From Silurus meridionalis (lineage: Eukaryota; Chordata; Actinopteri; Siluriformes; Siluridae), in the NCBI RefSeq assembly GCF_014805685.1, contig NC_060911.1:5856712-5920711 (forward strand): a stretch of DNA of 64,000 nucleotides, given 5' to 3'. This document shows positions 40,670 through 64,000 of the stretch, piece after piece. Both the position numbers and the translations under genes were made by a program. Within the stretch, counting starts at the first letter, position 1, and each line of letters starts with the position of its first letter. The notes under the pieces were generated by a model. That model was not told the DNA's origin. It did not search any database and saw only the letters and a program-made list of their open reading frames with translations.

Positions 40670-41755
40670 TACAGTGCATCCAGAAAGTATTCACATCGCT
40701 TATTTTTTTTCCACATATTTTTATTCTACAGCCTTATTCCAAAATACATTGAATTCTTTATTTTCCTCAAAATTCTACAAACAATAACCTATAATGATAA
40801 CGTAAAAGAATGTACACCTTTGTTTAATACTTTGTTAAAGCACCTTTGGAACCAATTACAGTCATAAGTCTTTTTGAGTATGATGCTACAAGCTTGGCAC
40901 ACCTATTTTTGGGCAGTTTCTCACATTCCTTTTTGCAGAACCTCTCAAGCTCTATCAGGTTGGATGGGGAGCATCGGTGCACAGCCATTTTCGCATCTCT
41001 CTAGAGATGTTTATTCGGGTTCGAGTCTGGGCTCTGGCTGAGCCATTAAAAGACATTCACAGAGTTGTCCTGTAGCCACTCCTGTGTTATCTTGGCTGTG
41101 TGTTTAGGGTTGTTGTCCTGTTCGAAAATGAACAATAACCCCAGTCTGAGGTCCAGAGTAGTCTGGAGCCTCCCAGTTCCTGTCGCTGAAAAAAAAGCCT
41201 AGAGTCCTTCATGTGCCTTTTACTGAGGAGTGGCTTCTGTCTGGCCACTCTAGTATACCGGCCTGATTGGTGGAGTCCTGCAGAGATGGTTGTTCTTCTG
41301 CAAGTTCCTTCTCTCTCCACATAGAAAAACTGGAGCTCTTTTAGAGAGACCATTTTGGTCACCTCCCTGACTATGTTTCTTCTCCCCCATTCACTCAGTT
41401 TGCCTGGGCAGCCCAGTATAGGAAAAGTCCTGGTGGTTCCAAACTTATTCCGTGTATGGATGATGGAGGTCACTGTGGAACCTTCATTGCTGTGGACATT
41501 TATCTATACCCTTCCCCAGATCTTTGCTTGATAAAATCCTGTCTCAGAGGTCAAACTAAATTTAACACAGGTGGACACTAAACAAGTTGTAGAAACATCT
41601 CAAGGACTATCAGTGGAAATTAGATCATGGCAAAGGCTATAAATACTTATGTACATGTAATTTTTATTTTTAATACATTTGCAAAAATTTCAAACAAGCT
41701 TCTTTCAAAATGTTGAAAAAGTGAAGCGCTGTGAATATTTTCCAGGTGCACTGTA
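40670..41755 (-). mobile_element. Tc1-like transposon, internally deleted and inactive
   Basis: Terminal inverted repeats: left TACAGTGCATCCAGAAAGTA, right end (reverse complement) TACAGTGCACCTGGAAAATA, flanked by TA as expected for Tc1/mariner. The 1.09 kb length is short of the usual 1.6 kb. On the minus strand a transposase fragment at 41087-41473 contains LSEWGRRNIVREVTK, TTISAGLHQSGRYTRVAR and KPLLSKRHMKDSR, the DNA-binding and linker part of Tc1 transposase, and further downstream debris corresponds to the C-terminal end. Stops and frameshifts make it defective. Confidence 0.9.
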
Positions 41756-42014
41756 CGTTTGTGGAAACCTTGTAAAGTGGAATCAGTGCCATGGGTGCAG
41801 AAATAATTAAGGGAGAGGACTAATTTATTTAGTCTTGTTTATTCCAAAAACATGTGCATCACTATGAAATTTCACAGCAGAGGAATAGCACAATGAATTA
41901 CCCAGAACTGTTTTTATCTTCTTAAACACAATGCAATTTTTTTTTAGACTGTACTTTAGTTATAAAGCTTTAATACTGTATGAGAACATATAAATTTAAT
42001 ACATGTTCTTTTAC

Positions 42015-42195
42015 AGCATTTGGCAGCCGCCCTTATCAAGAGTAACGTTCAATTGTCTTACTCTTAAAACTCAGCAGTTGTGGGTTAAGGGCCGTGTTCT
42101 AAGGGGCCAACAGTGTCAGCCTGGTGGTGTTGTCATTTGAACTCACTATCATCTGAACAGAAGTGCAACATCCTAATTGAGCTACCAGTTCCCCA
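42015..42195 (+). repeat. SINE-like dispersed repeat common in otophysan fishes
   Basis: CATTTGGCAGCCGCCCTTAT, GGGTTAAGGGCCGTGTTCTA and ATTGAGCTACCAGTTCC are recognisable, degenerate pieces of a repeat very common in catfish-like genomes. A second worn copy is at about 55,630-55,800. Confidence 0.7.
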
Positions 42196-42310
42196 TATGA
42201 ATATATTTGGATTACACTTATTTTATAATGGTGACCATTATCACAACACAAACTATTGTATTTTTCCCGCAAGCCATGAGGCTTCTCAATACACAGAACT
42301 AAAAATGGAA

Positions 42311-42311
<1 letters not shown>

Positions 42312-42371
<60 letters not shown>
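42312..42371. repeat. (CA)n microsatellite
   Basis: About 30 CA units, placed directly before a LINE tail. Confidence 0.98.
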
Positions 42372-42373
<2 letters not shown>

Positions 42374-42536
42374 TACTGGTCGGCGCTATCTTGTGTTATG
42401 TGTATTGTCTTGTGTTGTCTTGTGTTGTCTGTCTGTCTGTACTGTTGTCTGTAATGTTTTTCGTAGCACCAGGGGTCTGGAGTATAGTAGAATGTGTAGT
42501 AGAAATGACAATAAAAGCCTTTTGACTTGACTTGAC
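42372..42536 (+). mobile_element. LINE 3' end with GACTT tail
   Basis: TTGTGTTGTCTTGTGTTGTC pentamer text, then GAAATGACAATAAAAGCC and TTTTGACTTGACTTGAC. Same kind of retrotransposon tail as at 37.6-37.9 kb but a different terminal repeat unit. Confidence 0.7.
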
Positions 42537-43746
42537 AGAGTTTATGTATACAAAGAGTGTATACAGCAATATGGTAATTGTCTGGGTGACAGAATACAGA
42601 CAATACATTTTATTATTTATTATATACTGACAGTTTTTTATTTTAGATTTTTTTTTTACGTGTGCAACTAGGACCTGTGTAGCACTTTCACAGAAGTCAT
42701 CTTGTGATCTGAGCAGTTTTCTATAGTCCAGAGTTTGTGTATTAGATTTAGTATTAAGAGTTTTGAGATTGATAGTGCTATTTTTGTTTTGTTGAAAAAG
42801 GTATTTCACAACATAAAAAAATGACTTAATAAGAAATCCTGGTCAGATATATTCCACAATTAAAAACAGTCCACCTTAAACTATGACTCTCAAGTAATAG
42901 TGAATAGGAGAGTTGCTTGTTCAGTTTTACAGAGATACGTTTTTTTCCGTAAATTGTTTTATTGCTTTTCGCTAAATGTACCTTTGTATTTTTAGCCCTG
43001 TCTGTCTGTTAACTATAACTGAGAGTTGTGTGTAATAAGAGGAAGAGATCTGTATTCTGTCACCCTCACATGTTAATCATACCTCTGCTGGTGTAATATA
43101 AGAAGTACAGTAGTATTATACAGTCTAAGGTGAAAAGCAACCAGACTACAGCTTTTTTTGTATTATTATTTTATTAACAAAACAAACATATCACATGCTC
43201 TAGTGTTCAGTATCCAGAAGATGGCACAATCTCACAAGATTGACTGATCTCGCACAAGAGGTGACATGAGACACAGAGCATTCTCGTAAGCCAATAGTAC
43301 AATATAATAACACTATAGTCTAATATAGCAAAGCCAAAAAGTGTTGTAGAAAGACAATATTTTTAATATAAAAAGCATTGTGTGTGTCATAACAAAACTG
43401 TACTTTGTCACAGAAGATATGTATTGTGTCATAGTAAAGAAATATTACCATAGTAAGCCCATACTATGTCAAACTAAAAACATAATGTGTCAGTAAACAA
43501 TAAATAGTGATAAAGTAAAAACCCTGTGTATTGAAGTACATTTGTGTAATTTTACTAGGTTTTGTGTAAGGCCATTAAGTTTCAAATACAAACCATACTG
43601 TGCCATAGTAAGGCATTGTTGTGTCCACAGTATGTCCTAATTAAACCACTGTGTGTCAAAGTAAAACTATAGTGGTCCTAGTAAATGCATAGTGCGTCAT
43701 ACTTAAATCACACAGTGACATTTAAAAAGCATAGTGTGGTATAACA

Positions 43747-44305
43747 AGGGCTGGCAATCGATTCAAACATTTAATCACGATTAATCACAATCTCACATTT
43801 TTATCTGTATCCTAAATGTACCTTAAATTAATACTTTTAAAATATTTAATACTATAATCAACATGGACATCGACATTGAGCATGGAAGCAAAATATTGTT
43901 GTAAATGTTTTAAAGTAATTATGGTGGTTTAAATTACGTAAATCATCAGGACACCCAACCAAGCCTTTGCTATGTTTCCACACGGACGGTTTTAATTGCC
44001 GGATGTATGCATCATGGCGGATATTGGTGCTTGATTTGAGACTTGGCACATCAGTAAAACAGATGTTTATTGATTAAAAAATATTTTTCGGTGGAGTTTT
44101 ATTTTTTTGTAAAGAAAGGATGTCGTGAATAAATGTGTGTTGCGTTGAACGTTTTAATTTCGCAATTTTTATAATCATTTATTTATATTTTTTATAAAAA
44201 TGGTCACACAAATGCGCGCTCCATTAATCGCGCGTTAATGAAATGAGTGCAGTTAAAGTTATTTGTGTTAATGCGCTATTTATGCGTTCATTTTGACAGC
44301 CGTAG
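43747..44305. mobile_element. hAT-like non-autonomous element (559 bp) with 8-bp target duplication
   Basis: Left end AGGGCTGGCAATCGATTC; reverse complement of the right end CTACGGCTGTCAAAATGAAC, so the ends are inverted repeats of the GGCTGTCAA type. Flanks are GTATAACA (43739-43746) and TTATAACA (44306-44313), matching at 7 of 8 bases. Inside are several ATTAATCGCG/GATTAATCAC words. No transposase; an 8-bp duplication favours the hAT superfamily. Confidence 0.8.
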
Positions 44306-44944
44306 TTATAACAGAATGATAGGGTTTCATAGTAATACCATTGTGTCATGGTAAAGGTATAATGTGTCCCAAAAGAATAATAGTCTGTCAAAGTACAAAT
44401 CATAGCATGTCATAATAAAAACAGATTGTGTCATAACAAAATGATATTCTGTCATAGTAAATCCATAATGCATCATACTAAATTCGTAGTGTGTCAAAAC
44501 AAAATGATAATCTTTTCAAATGAAAAGTGTGTCAAACAAATAATGGTATTTCATAGTAAAACCATTATGGCATAGAAAAGGCATAGTGCATCATAACAGA
44601 ATGATCATAGTCATAGTAAAGCCATGGTGCTTCATAGTAAATGTGTCAAAACAGAATGATGACCTGTCAAAGCAAAAAGCATAATTTGTCATACTTAATC
44701 CACATTGTGTCATAGAAAAGGTGTAGTGTGTCATAACAGAATGATACTGTTTCATAGTAAAACCACAATGTGTTGTAGAAAAAGCATCGTGTCATAACAT
44801 GTTTCAAAGTGATACCTTTATGTGTCAGTAAAGGTATAGTGTGTCACAGCACACAAGACCTGTCAAACCACACCGGTTCATAGAAAAAGCATAGTGGGTT
44901 ACAACAGGTCTTTCATAGTAAGTGCATTGTGTCACATAACAAAA

Positions 44945-45630
44945 TTAGTGTTTTATTGAAAAAAACATCTTTCATACTTTAACCAAACGTGTCATAATGC
45001 AAGCATAAAGTGTCATAGTGCATCATAGTGTATCAGAGTGTAAACCATAGTGTATTACAGTAAACCTATACTGTATTATAGTAATAATAGACTATGTCCT
45101 AATTGTTACTGGATACAACTAAATTATAGTGTTTTATTGAAAAAAACATCTTTCCTACTTGAACCAAACGTGTCATAATGCAAGCATAAAGTGTCATAGT
45201 GCATCATAGTGTATCAGAGTGTAAACCATAGTGTATTACAGTAAACCTATACTGTATCATAGTAATGATAGACTATGTCCTAATTGTTACTTGATACTAT
45301 TATATTAAACCAAGTGTGTCATAATGCAAGCATAAAGTGTCATAGTGCATCATAGTGTATCAGAGTGTAAACCATAGTGTATTACAGTAAACCTATACTG
45401 TATTATAGTAATAATAGACTATGACCTGTTACTGGATACAACAAAATTATAGTGTTTTATTGAAAAACATCTTTCCTACTTAAACCAAACGTGTCATAAT
45501 GCAAGCATAAAGTGTCATAGTGCGTCATTGTGTATCAGAGTGTAAACCATAGTGTATTACAGTAAACCTATACTGTATCATAGTAATCCTAGTCTATGTC
45601 CTAATTGTTACTTAATACTATTATATTATA
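44945..45630. repeat. Four-copy tandem repeat with dimeric higher-order structure
   Basis: The marker CCAA(A/G)(C/T)GTGTCATAATG begins near 44,983, 45,163, 45,310 and 45,485 (spacings about 180, 147, 175). Copies 1 and 3 share TATTATAGTAATAATAGAC and a GGATACAAC ending; copies 2 and 4 share TATCATAGTAAT and a TAATTGTTACTT ending, giving a dimer period of about 325 bases. Confidence 0.9.
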
Positions 45631-45649
45631 GTAGGTTTTGTTTTTCTTT

Positions 45650-46078
45650 TCCCAATGGGAAATCCCTCGCGTGCTAGTCGGTGCAGTTGCATAGTGCAGT
45701 GCTCTGTGGAACAGACCGGTCGCCGCACTTCCTATGCTAAAAACCCCAACGTGAGTCTATGGCGTCATAATTCAGTTTTGCGCGCGGTCCAATAACGTGA
45801 GTTAGTGCGTGTGTGAGTGGGCGAGGGAGGGGGAGGGGGGGTGGAGTGGATGGGGGATTCTGCCTTTCTGTTGCGCACAGCCGCACTGCTCTATACCGCA
45901 TCGCCTCATACCCACTGCGTGAACCGGCTGTGTCTTTCCCCGCATCCTTACTTCTCGAAAAGAAAAAAAGAAGAATCAGCACTCAAGGGAGCCTGAGAAG
46001 AGGAGAAGAGGAACGACAATAAAACCAACAAGACAAGCTTAAAAAACTATCATCTCTGCAGAACTCACATCTTCCAGC
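45650..46078 (+). promoter_or_regulatory. pcp4l1: Candidate pcp4l1 promoter and 5'UTR
   Basis: Composition shifts to GC/CpG-rich directly after the satellite array. CGCGCGGTCCAATAACG at 45,781-45,797 includes a CCAAT box at 45,789-45,793, followed by a G-rich stretch (45,820-45,855). The likely transcript start is between about 45,830 and 45,920, giving a 5'UTR of 150-250 bases before the ATG at 46,079. The start site is inferred. Confidence 0.55.
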
Positions 46079-58247
<12,169 letters not shown>

Positions 58248-59050
58248 ATCAACAACTGTAATCAATGTAACGAATATGAACAAAAATAAGACCTAGAAAG
58301 AAGTGGTGGTAGAAATTCAATTATTTTTTAAACAAAAATACATAGTAGGCAGAAAAACTACAGGATTTCTTCTGCATGTTAGAAAGGGATTATTGGGCCA
58401 GGGGTGAAAAACAAATATAGTCAGGAAGTCGAATTTATAATCTAGCATGTAAGTAGTCAGCCATTTTGCTTTCCCCCTAAAATTAAAGCTCAGAAATGGC
58501 AAATAGCTTTAAATGCATAACCTAAGAATTATCCTAAATTCCTGTATCTCAAAATAATCCAAAACCCCAAATAAAGCACCCCAAGTAAACTTAAACACTG
58601 TTCGGAATTCATAGTCCAAATGAAGTCCATGCATTGAAAAGGAAGCCTTTGACAAGCAAAATTGTATTCACCATCCGTAGAGCAAGAACACGATACAAAA
58701 GAGCACATGTCTTGTTCAAAAGAGCACATTAGCATTTTCCAGCTCACACTTCTTGACTTCCTTTTCATTTCTTTCCTGCTCTTCTCTGTGGCACTAATGA
58801 CAACTTGAGCGCAGTCTCAGATTTTGTTCTCTTATTTTGATTCTGTCGCGGAAACCAAATGGAAAGCATGTATTGTGTTCCCAGGTAACATTACAGCAAT
58901 CCCTGAGGTTGCACTATGCAGTCACATTCATAGAGAAACAGACTAGTCAGAGGGATTTTCAGTGCATCCCCATGGTATGCTGTTTCCATGCCAACCTGAA
59001 TTATTGATACACCTTTGGTTGCACAAACAGCGTGCACAACTGATCAAAAA
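58248..59050 (+). other. pcp4l1: Probable pcp4l1 3'UTR
   Basis: Follows the stop codon; AATAAA at 58570-58575 is the first clear poly(A) signal, about 320 bases downstream. Confidence 0.5.
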
Positions 59051-61069
59051 GCCAAGAACGTTTGTGGTGAAAAAGAAAGAAGCAGTAGGACAACTGTGGA
59101 GGGAAAATTATATGAATTAGTGAGAGAACCCATCGGCACGTCCTTAATACAATAGACCTTGACTAAGTAACTCTATTGAGCAACTCCATGAGGAACAAAT
59201 GAAACAGTATGCTACATTTGAGGTGCTAGAGGTGCAAATTATACACGGTCGCATATTAATCGCACTAGACCTAATTTAGACCTTACTTCCCAGGTGCTAA
59301 TATCCCAACATTAGCGTACTAAATACATATTGAGGAATAGAATTAGGACAGAGAGGAAATGGAGACTAGAAAAACCAATTGGAGCTGAACAATATGCCCA
59401 ATTTAAACCAACCCCTTGAGCCATGAGCTAATTATAATAATTCAAAGCATCCATTCTCGTCATTTTAACCACGGACAAGCACAAATACTTTTTTGTTGGC
59501 ACGAAAAAGGTAAAGTCTACAAAGTACATAAAACACTGACCTGCTCTGAAAACACAGAGCGCCAACTAATTAATACTCTATTAGTGGAATGTAACCTCTT
59601 TTTCTAATTTAAGGGCTGAGGCACAATTAGCACATTCAACACGTGCTCATTACACATGGTGACATATCTCTAAAGCATCACCACATTCAAAGAGTCTACA
59701 GATGCATTAATTTAGCTTTTATCAGATGCAGAAATGCCAAAGCGCATTTTACGAATACATCCCCCTAAAAAATTCACATCCCATCTGACTGGTTATAGTT
59801 ATATACTTGCTATATTTACCAAGTGACTCATGACTGAACCGTTTAAAGTTAATATAATCTTAACTATGTGAATATTTACACATTGTGAGTGTTAACATTC
59901 AAATATTTAAGTGTTACCTTGGCAATAAGTTATTTATTTTATTTAACTTTTTCTCTTCCTATAGCCCTTACATATTTCTCCTACTGCTATACTTTATGGC
60001 CCATTTTAGGCATGACCTCCTTTCACTTTGCCTCAAGGCATCTCAATCTTGGATCTCCATACTTGGCATGCCGGCTATGCTGTTTGAAAGACAGTTTCAG
60101 ATTTCTGTATAATACTCAATGCAGCTGTGATCTGTAGTTATATCTCAGTAGTTACAATTAAAGTTAAGTACTGTATATCCAATGTGAAGTACTGTATATC
60201 CAACCCACTCTATAACAATACAGTATATGCTCTAACAATGCTATCATATAAGTACACTTGGGAATTCAAATTCGCCCAGTTTTATCACTTCCATACCTCT
60301 ATTTCCTTATCCCTGATCCAGACTTTCAATATGTGCTGCATGAATGCAACATGGCTTTGCTTAAAACGCAAGGAATACCACCACCATGTTGTTTTAATGA
60401 CTCAAAATAGTACAAAGCTGTGGGAGTATAGAAAATTTTAACCAATAGCCATGATACTTAGAACAAGGTTGAACAATGCGCCACAGCCTGACCTCAATAA
60501 CCCTCTTCAGGTGACCTTTTTTGAACGGACCGATTTACATTAATTTCTGTGTGTTGATTATAGTTGTGGGCCCAATCAAGAAATGTGGTGCTTCTGATTT
60601 CTGTAATTGCACCTACTTGCTTTATTTCTATGTTTAATTTTTTTTTTTTTTCAGAGGAAGTAGGGGAAAGTTGGGGGTTGGGTTTAAGATCAACTGACAT
60701 GATTTTGCTCACTAAATGACTTCGAAGTGATTTAATATATTGTTAACATACTGTATTGCTGTTGTATGGCAGTATATACACTACTGTGTTTGATTATACA
60801 CTCAATTATCCTTATTAAAACTTGCCTGTGTACATCACACACTTGAATTACATGCTTAAGTTTTTAAAGAAATGGATATTAATGGACTTTCATACAAAGC
60901 TTTTATTTGTATTATTTACTTAATTTAAATCATTATGTACATTTTTGTGTTTGTGTTTATTTGGATAACAGTTGTATTTGTTTTTTGGTACAGGGATTGA
61001 GCATTTGTACATCACATTCATTTTACTTTACAACAGTAAGTAGTCTTAATGCTTAGGAAACAGCTGTGT

Positions 61070-61070
<1 letters not shown>
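59050..61070. other. Downstream region, no gene; possible conserved non-coding DNA at 59.1-59.8 kb
   Basis: 59,100-59,790 is repeat-free with many TAAT/ATTA homeodomain-type cores (for example GAGCTAATTATAATAATTC at 59,425). A short tandem duplication of AAGTACTGTATATCCAA occurs at 60,166-60,201. No reading frame has a recognisable product. Confidence 0.4.

Positions 61071-61072
<2 letters not shown>

Positions 61073-61105
<33 letters not shown>
61073..61105. repeat. (TC)n microsatellite
   Basis: About 16 TC units. Confidence 0.95.
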
Positions 61106-61109
<4 letters not shown>

Positions 61110-63360
61110 CTTGATTCCTCTGAGTTCATTTTAAGAAGTGGTACACCCTTCAGGATGACAGACTTTAATTAATTTCAATATTAGGGTGGTAGGATTGAGG
61201 GGATGTCAGTTAGAGTTTTGAGAAGCACCCATGGATTCTGTAGCTGCCTCTAACTAGGACACTGGAAAACATTTAACTGGATGATTGGATGTCAGTAGTG
61301 TAAGAACTCCATGTCAATCCTTTTGAGGTTAAGCTTGAACATGGATATAAGTCACAGAAGCAGTCAGTATGTAGAATTTCTTACTGAAGTAATGCCCAGG
61401 GGAGGGGAATACAGATACCTTGGATTGGGACCAGCTCTCTATAGTTGCTAACCACATTTTTCCATGTTACCTAGAGAGTGGAAATGCAAAATGTTTGTGA
61501 CATCACACTGTGTTTAAATACCACAGGTCCTGTTTTGTGTTTGGCATTTCAGACTATACTTTATATAATCCTGTGTGGCAAAGAAAGTGCATTCAAACAT
61601 CCCTAATGTGTTGCTTTGAATTATTCACAAATTAAAATTTGCTGCAGATTGCTTAAAAAAACCCACCTTGTGTTTTTTTTTGTTATGGATTTTCTATTTA
61701 CAGTGATTGTGCATGACAATATAATATATATGATATGAAAGAGTATCAGAAGGAAGTATCTCTTAAAGTATGGATAGGACTGGATCAAAAGTCCCAACCT
61801 AATTCATTATATTTGTTTGACATCACTTCCTGTGTGAGTGGTTAAATCTTGGTTTGCGTCAACCCAGTATGCACAGGGTCATAGTAAAAGCTGTTGTGTT
61901 GCTGCTGATTTCAGACCTGTTACATTTTTCACATAATAATTAAGTATAGCATTTAGTAGAGACAATCTGTTCTTAAATCAGCTGCTAAACAGAGAGTTCC
62001 CAGAGGATTTTAGTATCTGTGTTTTTTCTCCCATGGGACTTACACATTCAACTGCTGGGGTGATGAGCCATGACTGAAGCTTCATTAGGACAGCAATTCT
62101 CCAGAGGAAAAGGCTCACTGTCCACAGGCGGTCTCTATAGATAGTCCTCGTGGTTAATGTGCATGGGGTAATAGAGAGCTGAGGAAAAAAACTCACAGCA
62201 TCATTCAGGGAATCAGGGAGATGCAAGGAAGCAGCAGTACCCAAAGGAAGCTGTGGATGAACAAAGGACACACAGGAACCTTTGTGTTTCCATTAAGGAG
62301 TGGAAAAAATGATGAGTGCTTCCACACTGATGTGTAGTGATAGATTGCAGACTCTGCTCAGACAGTCAATAAAGTAGTAGGAGTTGAGTTTTGGAAAATG
62401 ACAGATCACTTAATGTTTTATATAACGAATTAGTGGGATTATACGGTATTCAGGAGATGACAAAGACATTTGAATGATGTAATATATCACATGATTTGCA
62501 TAAATGACTACTGTAGTTCAGTGTTTGAAAGAACATTTAAAAGAAAAAAAAAACCATTAACGCATTACTGCTTTAGTAATAGGCCTACTGCTTTCTACTT
62601 AGATTTCCAAATGAATACTCCATGTAAGTTCCCACAGCCCACAACAGGTTAAAAAAGGTTAACAATACAAGTTAAGTGGTAGGTTACAATACAAAAGGCA
62701 ATTAGAGAAAATGGTGCCTATGCAATGAAAATGTAGGTTCAAAAAGTGTGCTTTAATTAATCCTTAAAAATCAGTGACCTTATAAAAACCAATAAAAGAA
62801 AAATTCTTACATGATGGTTAATAATATAGAACTTACTTGGTGTTAAGACATACTTTGCATCTTGTTGCAAATATCTGTAGCTTAACCTTGGGGATAATTG
62901 ACTACAAAGCTATACATAGTATCAGTATTTACCTTTTTTTATTATTAATGTTATAAGTTGTACAGCAAACAACAGCTCTACAGATTTCAAACAAACCAAT
63001 TAGATGTTTTGTTATTCAGCCCTAAACCAATCACAAACCAATCAACAACCCATGCAAATGTTAAAGTGGGAAGCACACAACTGTACTAGAGCTAAGATAC
63101 CCAAACCTGTTCTAGCACATAACACTGCTACAGAGCTCCCTGAAGATTGCCATGGTTGGAGTGAAAGAATTTTAAGTGTCCTTTATAGATCCCTCTGACC
63201 ATTTTCTAGATGAACTGACACTTACATCTCAAGCCTCATCGAATATGTCTTGTGACTAAATGATTTTACATTTTCACAGCTTCAAAGATCTACACAAGGT
63301 CAGGTTCTCCTGTTAGAAACTGAAGGTTATTATATAAGCAGGGGGACTACTGGAAATGGG
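61110..63360. other. Intergenic, no gene seen
   Basis: AT-rich with short readings lacking any recognisable domain. Confidence 0.6.
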
Positions 63361-63369
63361 TGTTTTAGA

Positions 63370-63436
63370 AAGCACATGTGAGTGGCCAGGTGAGTATGGC
63401 CAGGTGTCCACAAACTGTTGGCCATGTAATGTACTA
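63370..63436. mobile_element. DNA-transposon end fragment
   Basis: GGCCAGGTGTCCACAAACTG then TTGGCCATGTAATGTA is the worn terminal repeat of a common fish DNA transposon (consensus-like CAGGTGTCCACAAAC...TTGGCCATATAGTGTA). Only the end is preserved. Confidence 0.6.
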
Positions 63437-63699
63437 TATCTGCACTAAAGCCAATGTTAGAAGAATACAAAATAAAAGGGGACACATCAGTGCTGAGTCA
63501 AGACTGTTCGAATATGAAAACTAGATGAACTTGTGTTTAATACCAAATATTAAGGCGGATCAATAACAAGTTAAAACACATGAGAGCAAGATCAAGAGTG
63601 AAACCATCAAATCCTTTTGAGGTCAATCTAAAAAGAAAATCTAACAAATTCCAAAAGGTTTCTGTAAACTACCTGTTACTAAAACATCAATAAACTGTG

Positions 63700-64000
63700 G
63701 CAGGTTGAGATTCCTTCAGGGTGTCCAGTGTCACACACAAACATGCATGTAAATAGACTTTAAAAAGGTTTGGTATGGGCTTTATGAACATCACCAATTT
63801 GCTCTGGGGCCTGGGGTGCAATCAACGTTCTAATTCATCCCAAAGGTGTTCAGTAGTGTTGAGATCAGAGCTCCAGCAGATCTTCCACTTCAACGCATGC
63901 AAAGTATATTTTCAATGGAGGTTGCTTTGTGCATAGGTGCATTGCCATGCTGGAACAGGTCTGGTCTTCTAGTCAAAGTGAAGGGAAAAATTTCATTCTA
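63700..64000. mobile_element. Internal part of the same transposon family, cut by the window edge
   Basis: CCCAAAGGTGTTCAGTAGTG, TTGAGATCAGAGCTCC, TTGTGCATAGGTGCATTGCC and ATGCTGGAACAGGTCTGG match the internal Tc1-type sequence whose ends look like the fragment at 63.4 kb. The rest would lie beyond 64,000. Confidence 0.6.

Larger units (their letters stand above)
43260..45640. repeat. Satellite-like array of degenerate 'CATAGTGTGTCATA' units
   Basis: Words such as GTGTCATAGTAAA, ACCATAGTGTG and CATAACAAAATGAT recur at irregular 20-50-base spacing from about 43.3 to 44.9 kb, interrupted by the element at 43,747-44,305. From about 44,945 to 45,630 the array becomes four long ordered copies. 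No coding content. Confidence 0.85.

Noticed and set aside
43260..45640. CRISPR-like array
   Set aside because: Units vary in length and sequence, with no constant repeat-spacer pattern, and the context is a vertebrate genome; it is a satellite.
45737..46022. Short readings on both strands in the pcp4l1 leader
   Set aside because: GC-rich promoter sequence; no conserved product and overlapped by the inferred 5'UTR.

Overview
The window is vertebrate nuclear DNA, almost certainly from a teleost fish and probably an otophysan such as a catfish or characin. Small exons with GT-AG introns, AT-rich non-coding DNA, many (CA)n/(TA)n/(TC)n/(GATA)n microsatellites, decayed Tc1-like and other DNA transposons, and LINE and SINE tails typical of fish all point that way. 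No bacterial features, CRISPR array or convincing RNA gene was found. All three genes read on the plus strand.

Layout. (1) About 178-15,673: the 3' part of a multi-exon Rho guanine-nucleotide exchange factor of the ARHGEF40 (Solo)/PLEKHG4 family. I could place 21 coding exons giving, in order, a basic and acidic N-terminal linker, a CRAL-TRIO/Sec14-like fold, spectrin-like helices, a Ser/Pro/Gly-rich hinge, a DH domain, a PH domain and a short tail. The 5' end lies left of the window. (2) About 16-29 kb: intergenic DNA with long purine and pyrimidine tracts, three (TA)n tracts and a CpG-rich zone (about 21.2-23.9 kb) that is the best candidate promoter for gene 2. (3) 29,133-33,055: znf219, a C2H2 zinc-finger factor with a CtBP-binding PLDLS motif; the reading frame starts at 29,328 and gives about 1,083 residues. 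Its neighbourhood to the Rho-GEF matches the human ARHGEF40-ZNF219 pair on 14q11.2, which is why I prefer arhgef40 over plekhg4 for gene 1. (4) About 33-45.6 kb: 3'UTR, then gene-poor DNA with transposon and LINE remnants and a satellite-like array (43.3-45.6 kb) carrying a hAT-like insertion. (5) 46,079-58,247: pcp4l1, a 65-residue IQ-motif calmodulin regulator in three tiny exons, with a first intron of about 10.6 kb that holds possible regulatory DNA and a Tc1-like element. (6) 58.3-64 kb: 3'UTR and intergenic DNA ending in transposon remnants.

The three genes do not form one pathway: a cytoskeletal RhoA-type GEF, a transcription factor and a small neuronal calmodulin modulator. I found no convincing undescribed system. 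The most useful leads are an apparent one-base frameshift in the CRAL-TRIO part of the GEF, a CA repeat starting six bases inside a splice donor, an upstream ORF of znf219 closed by the splice junction, and a higher-order satellite ending next to the pcp4l1 promoter.
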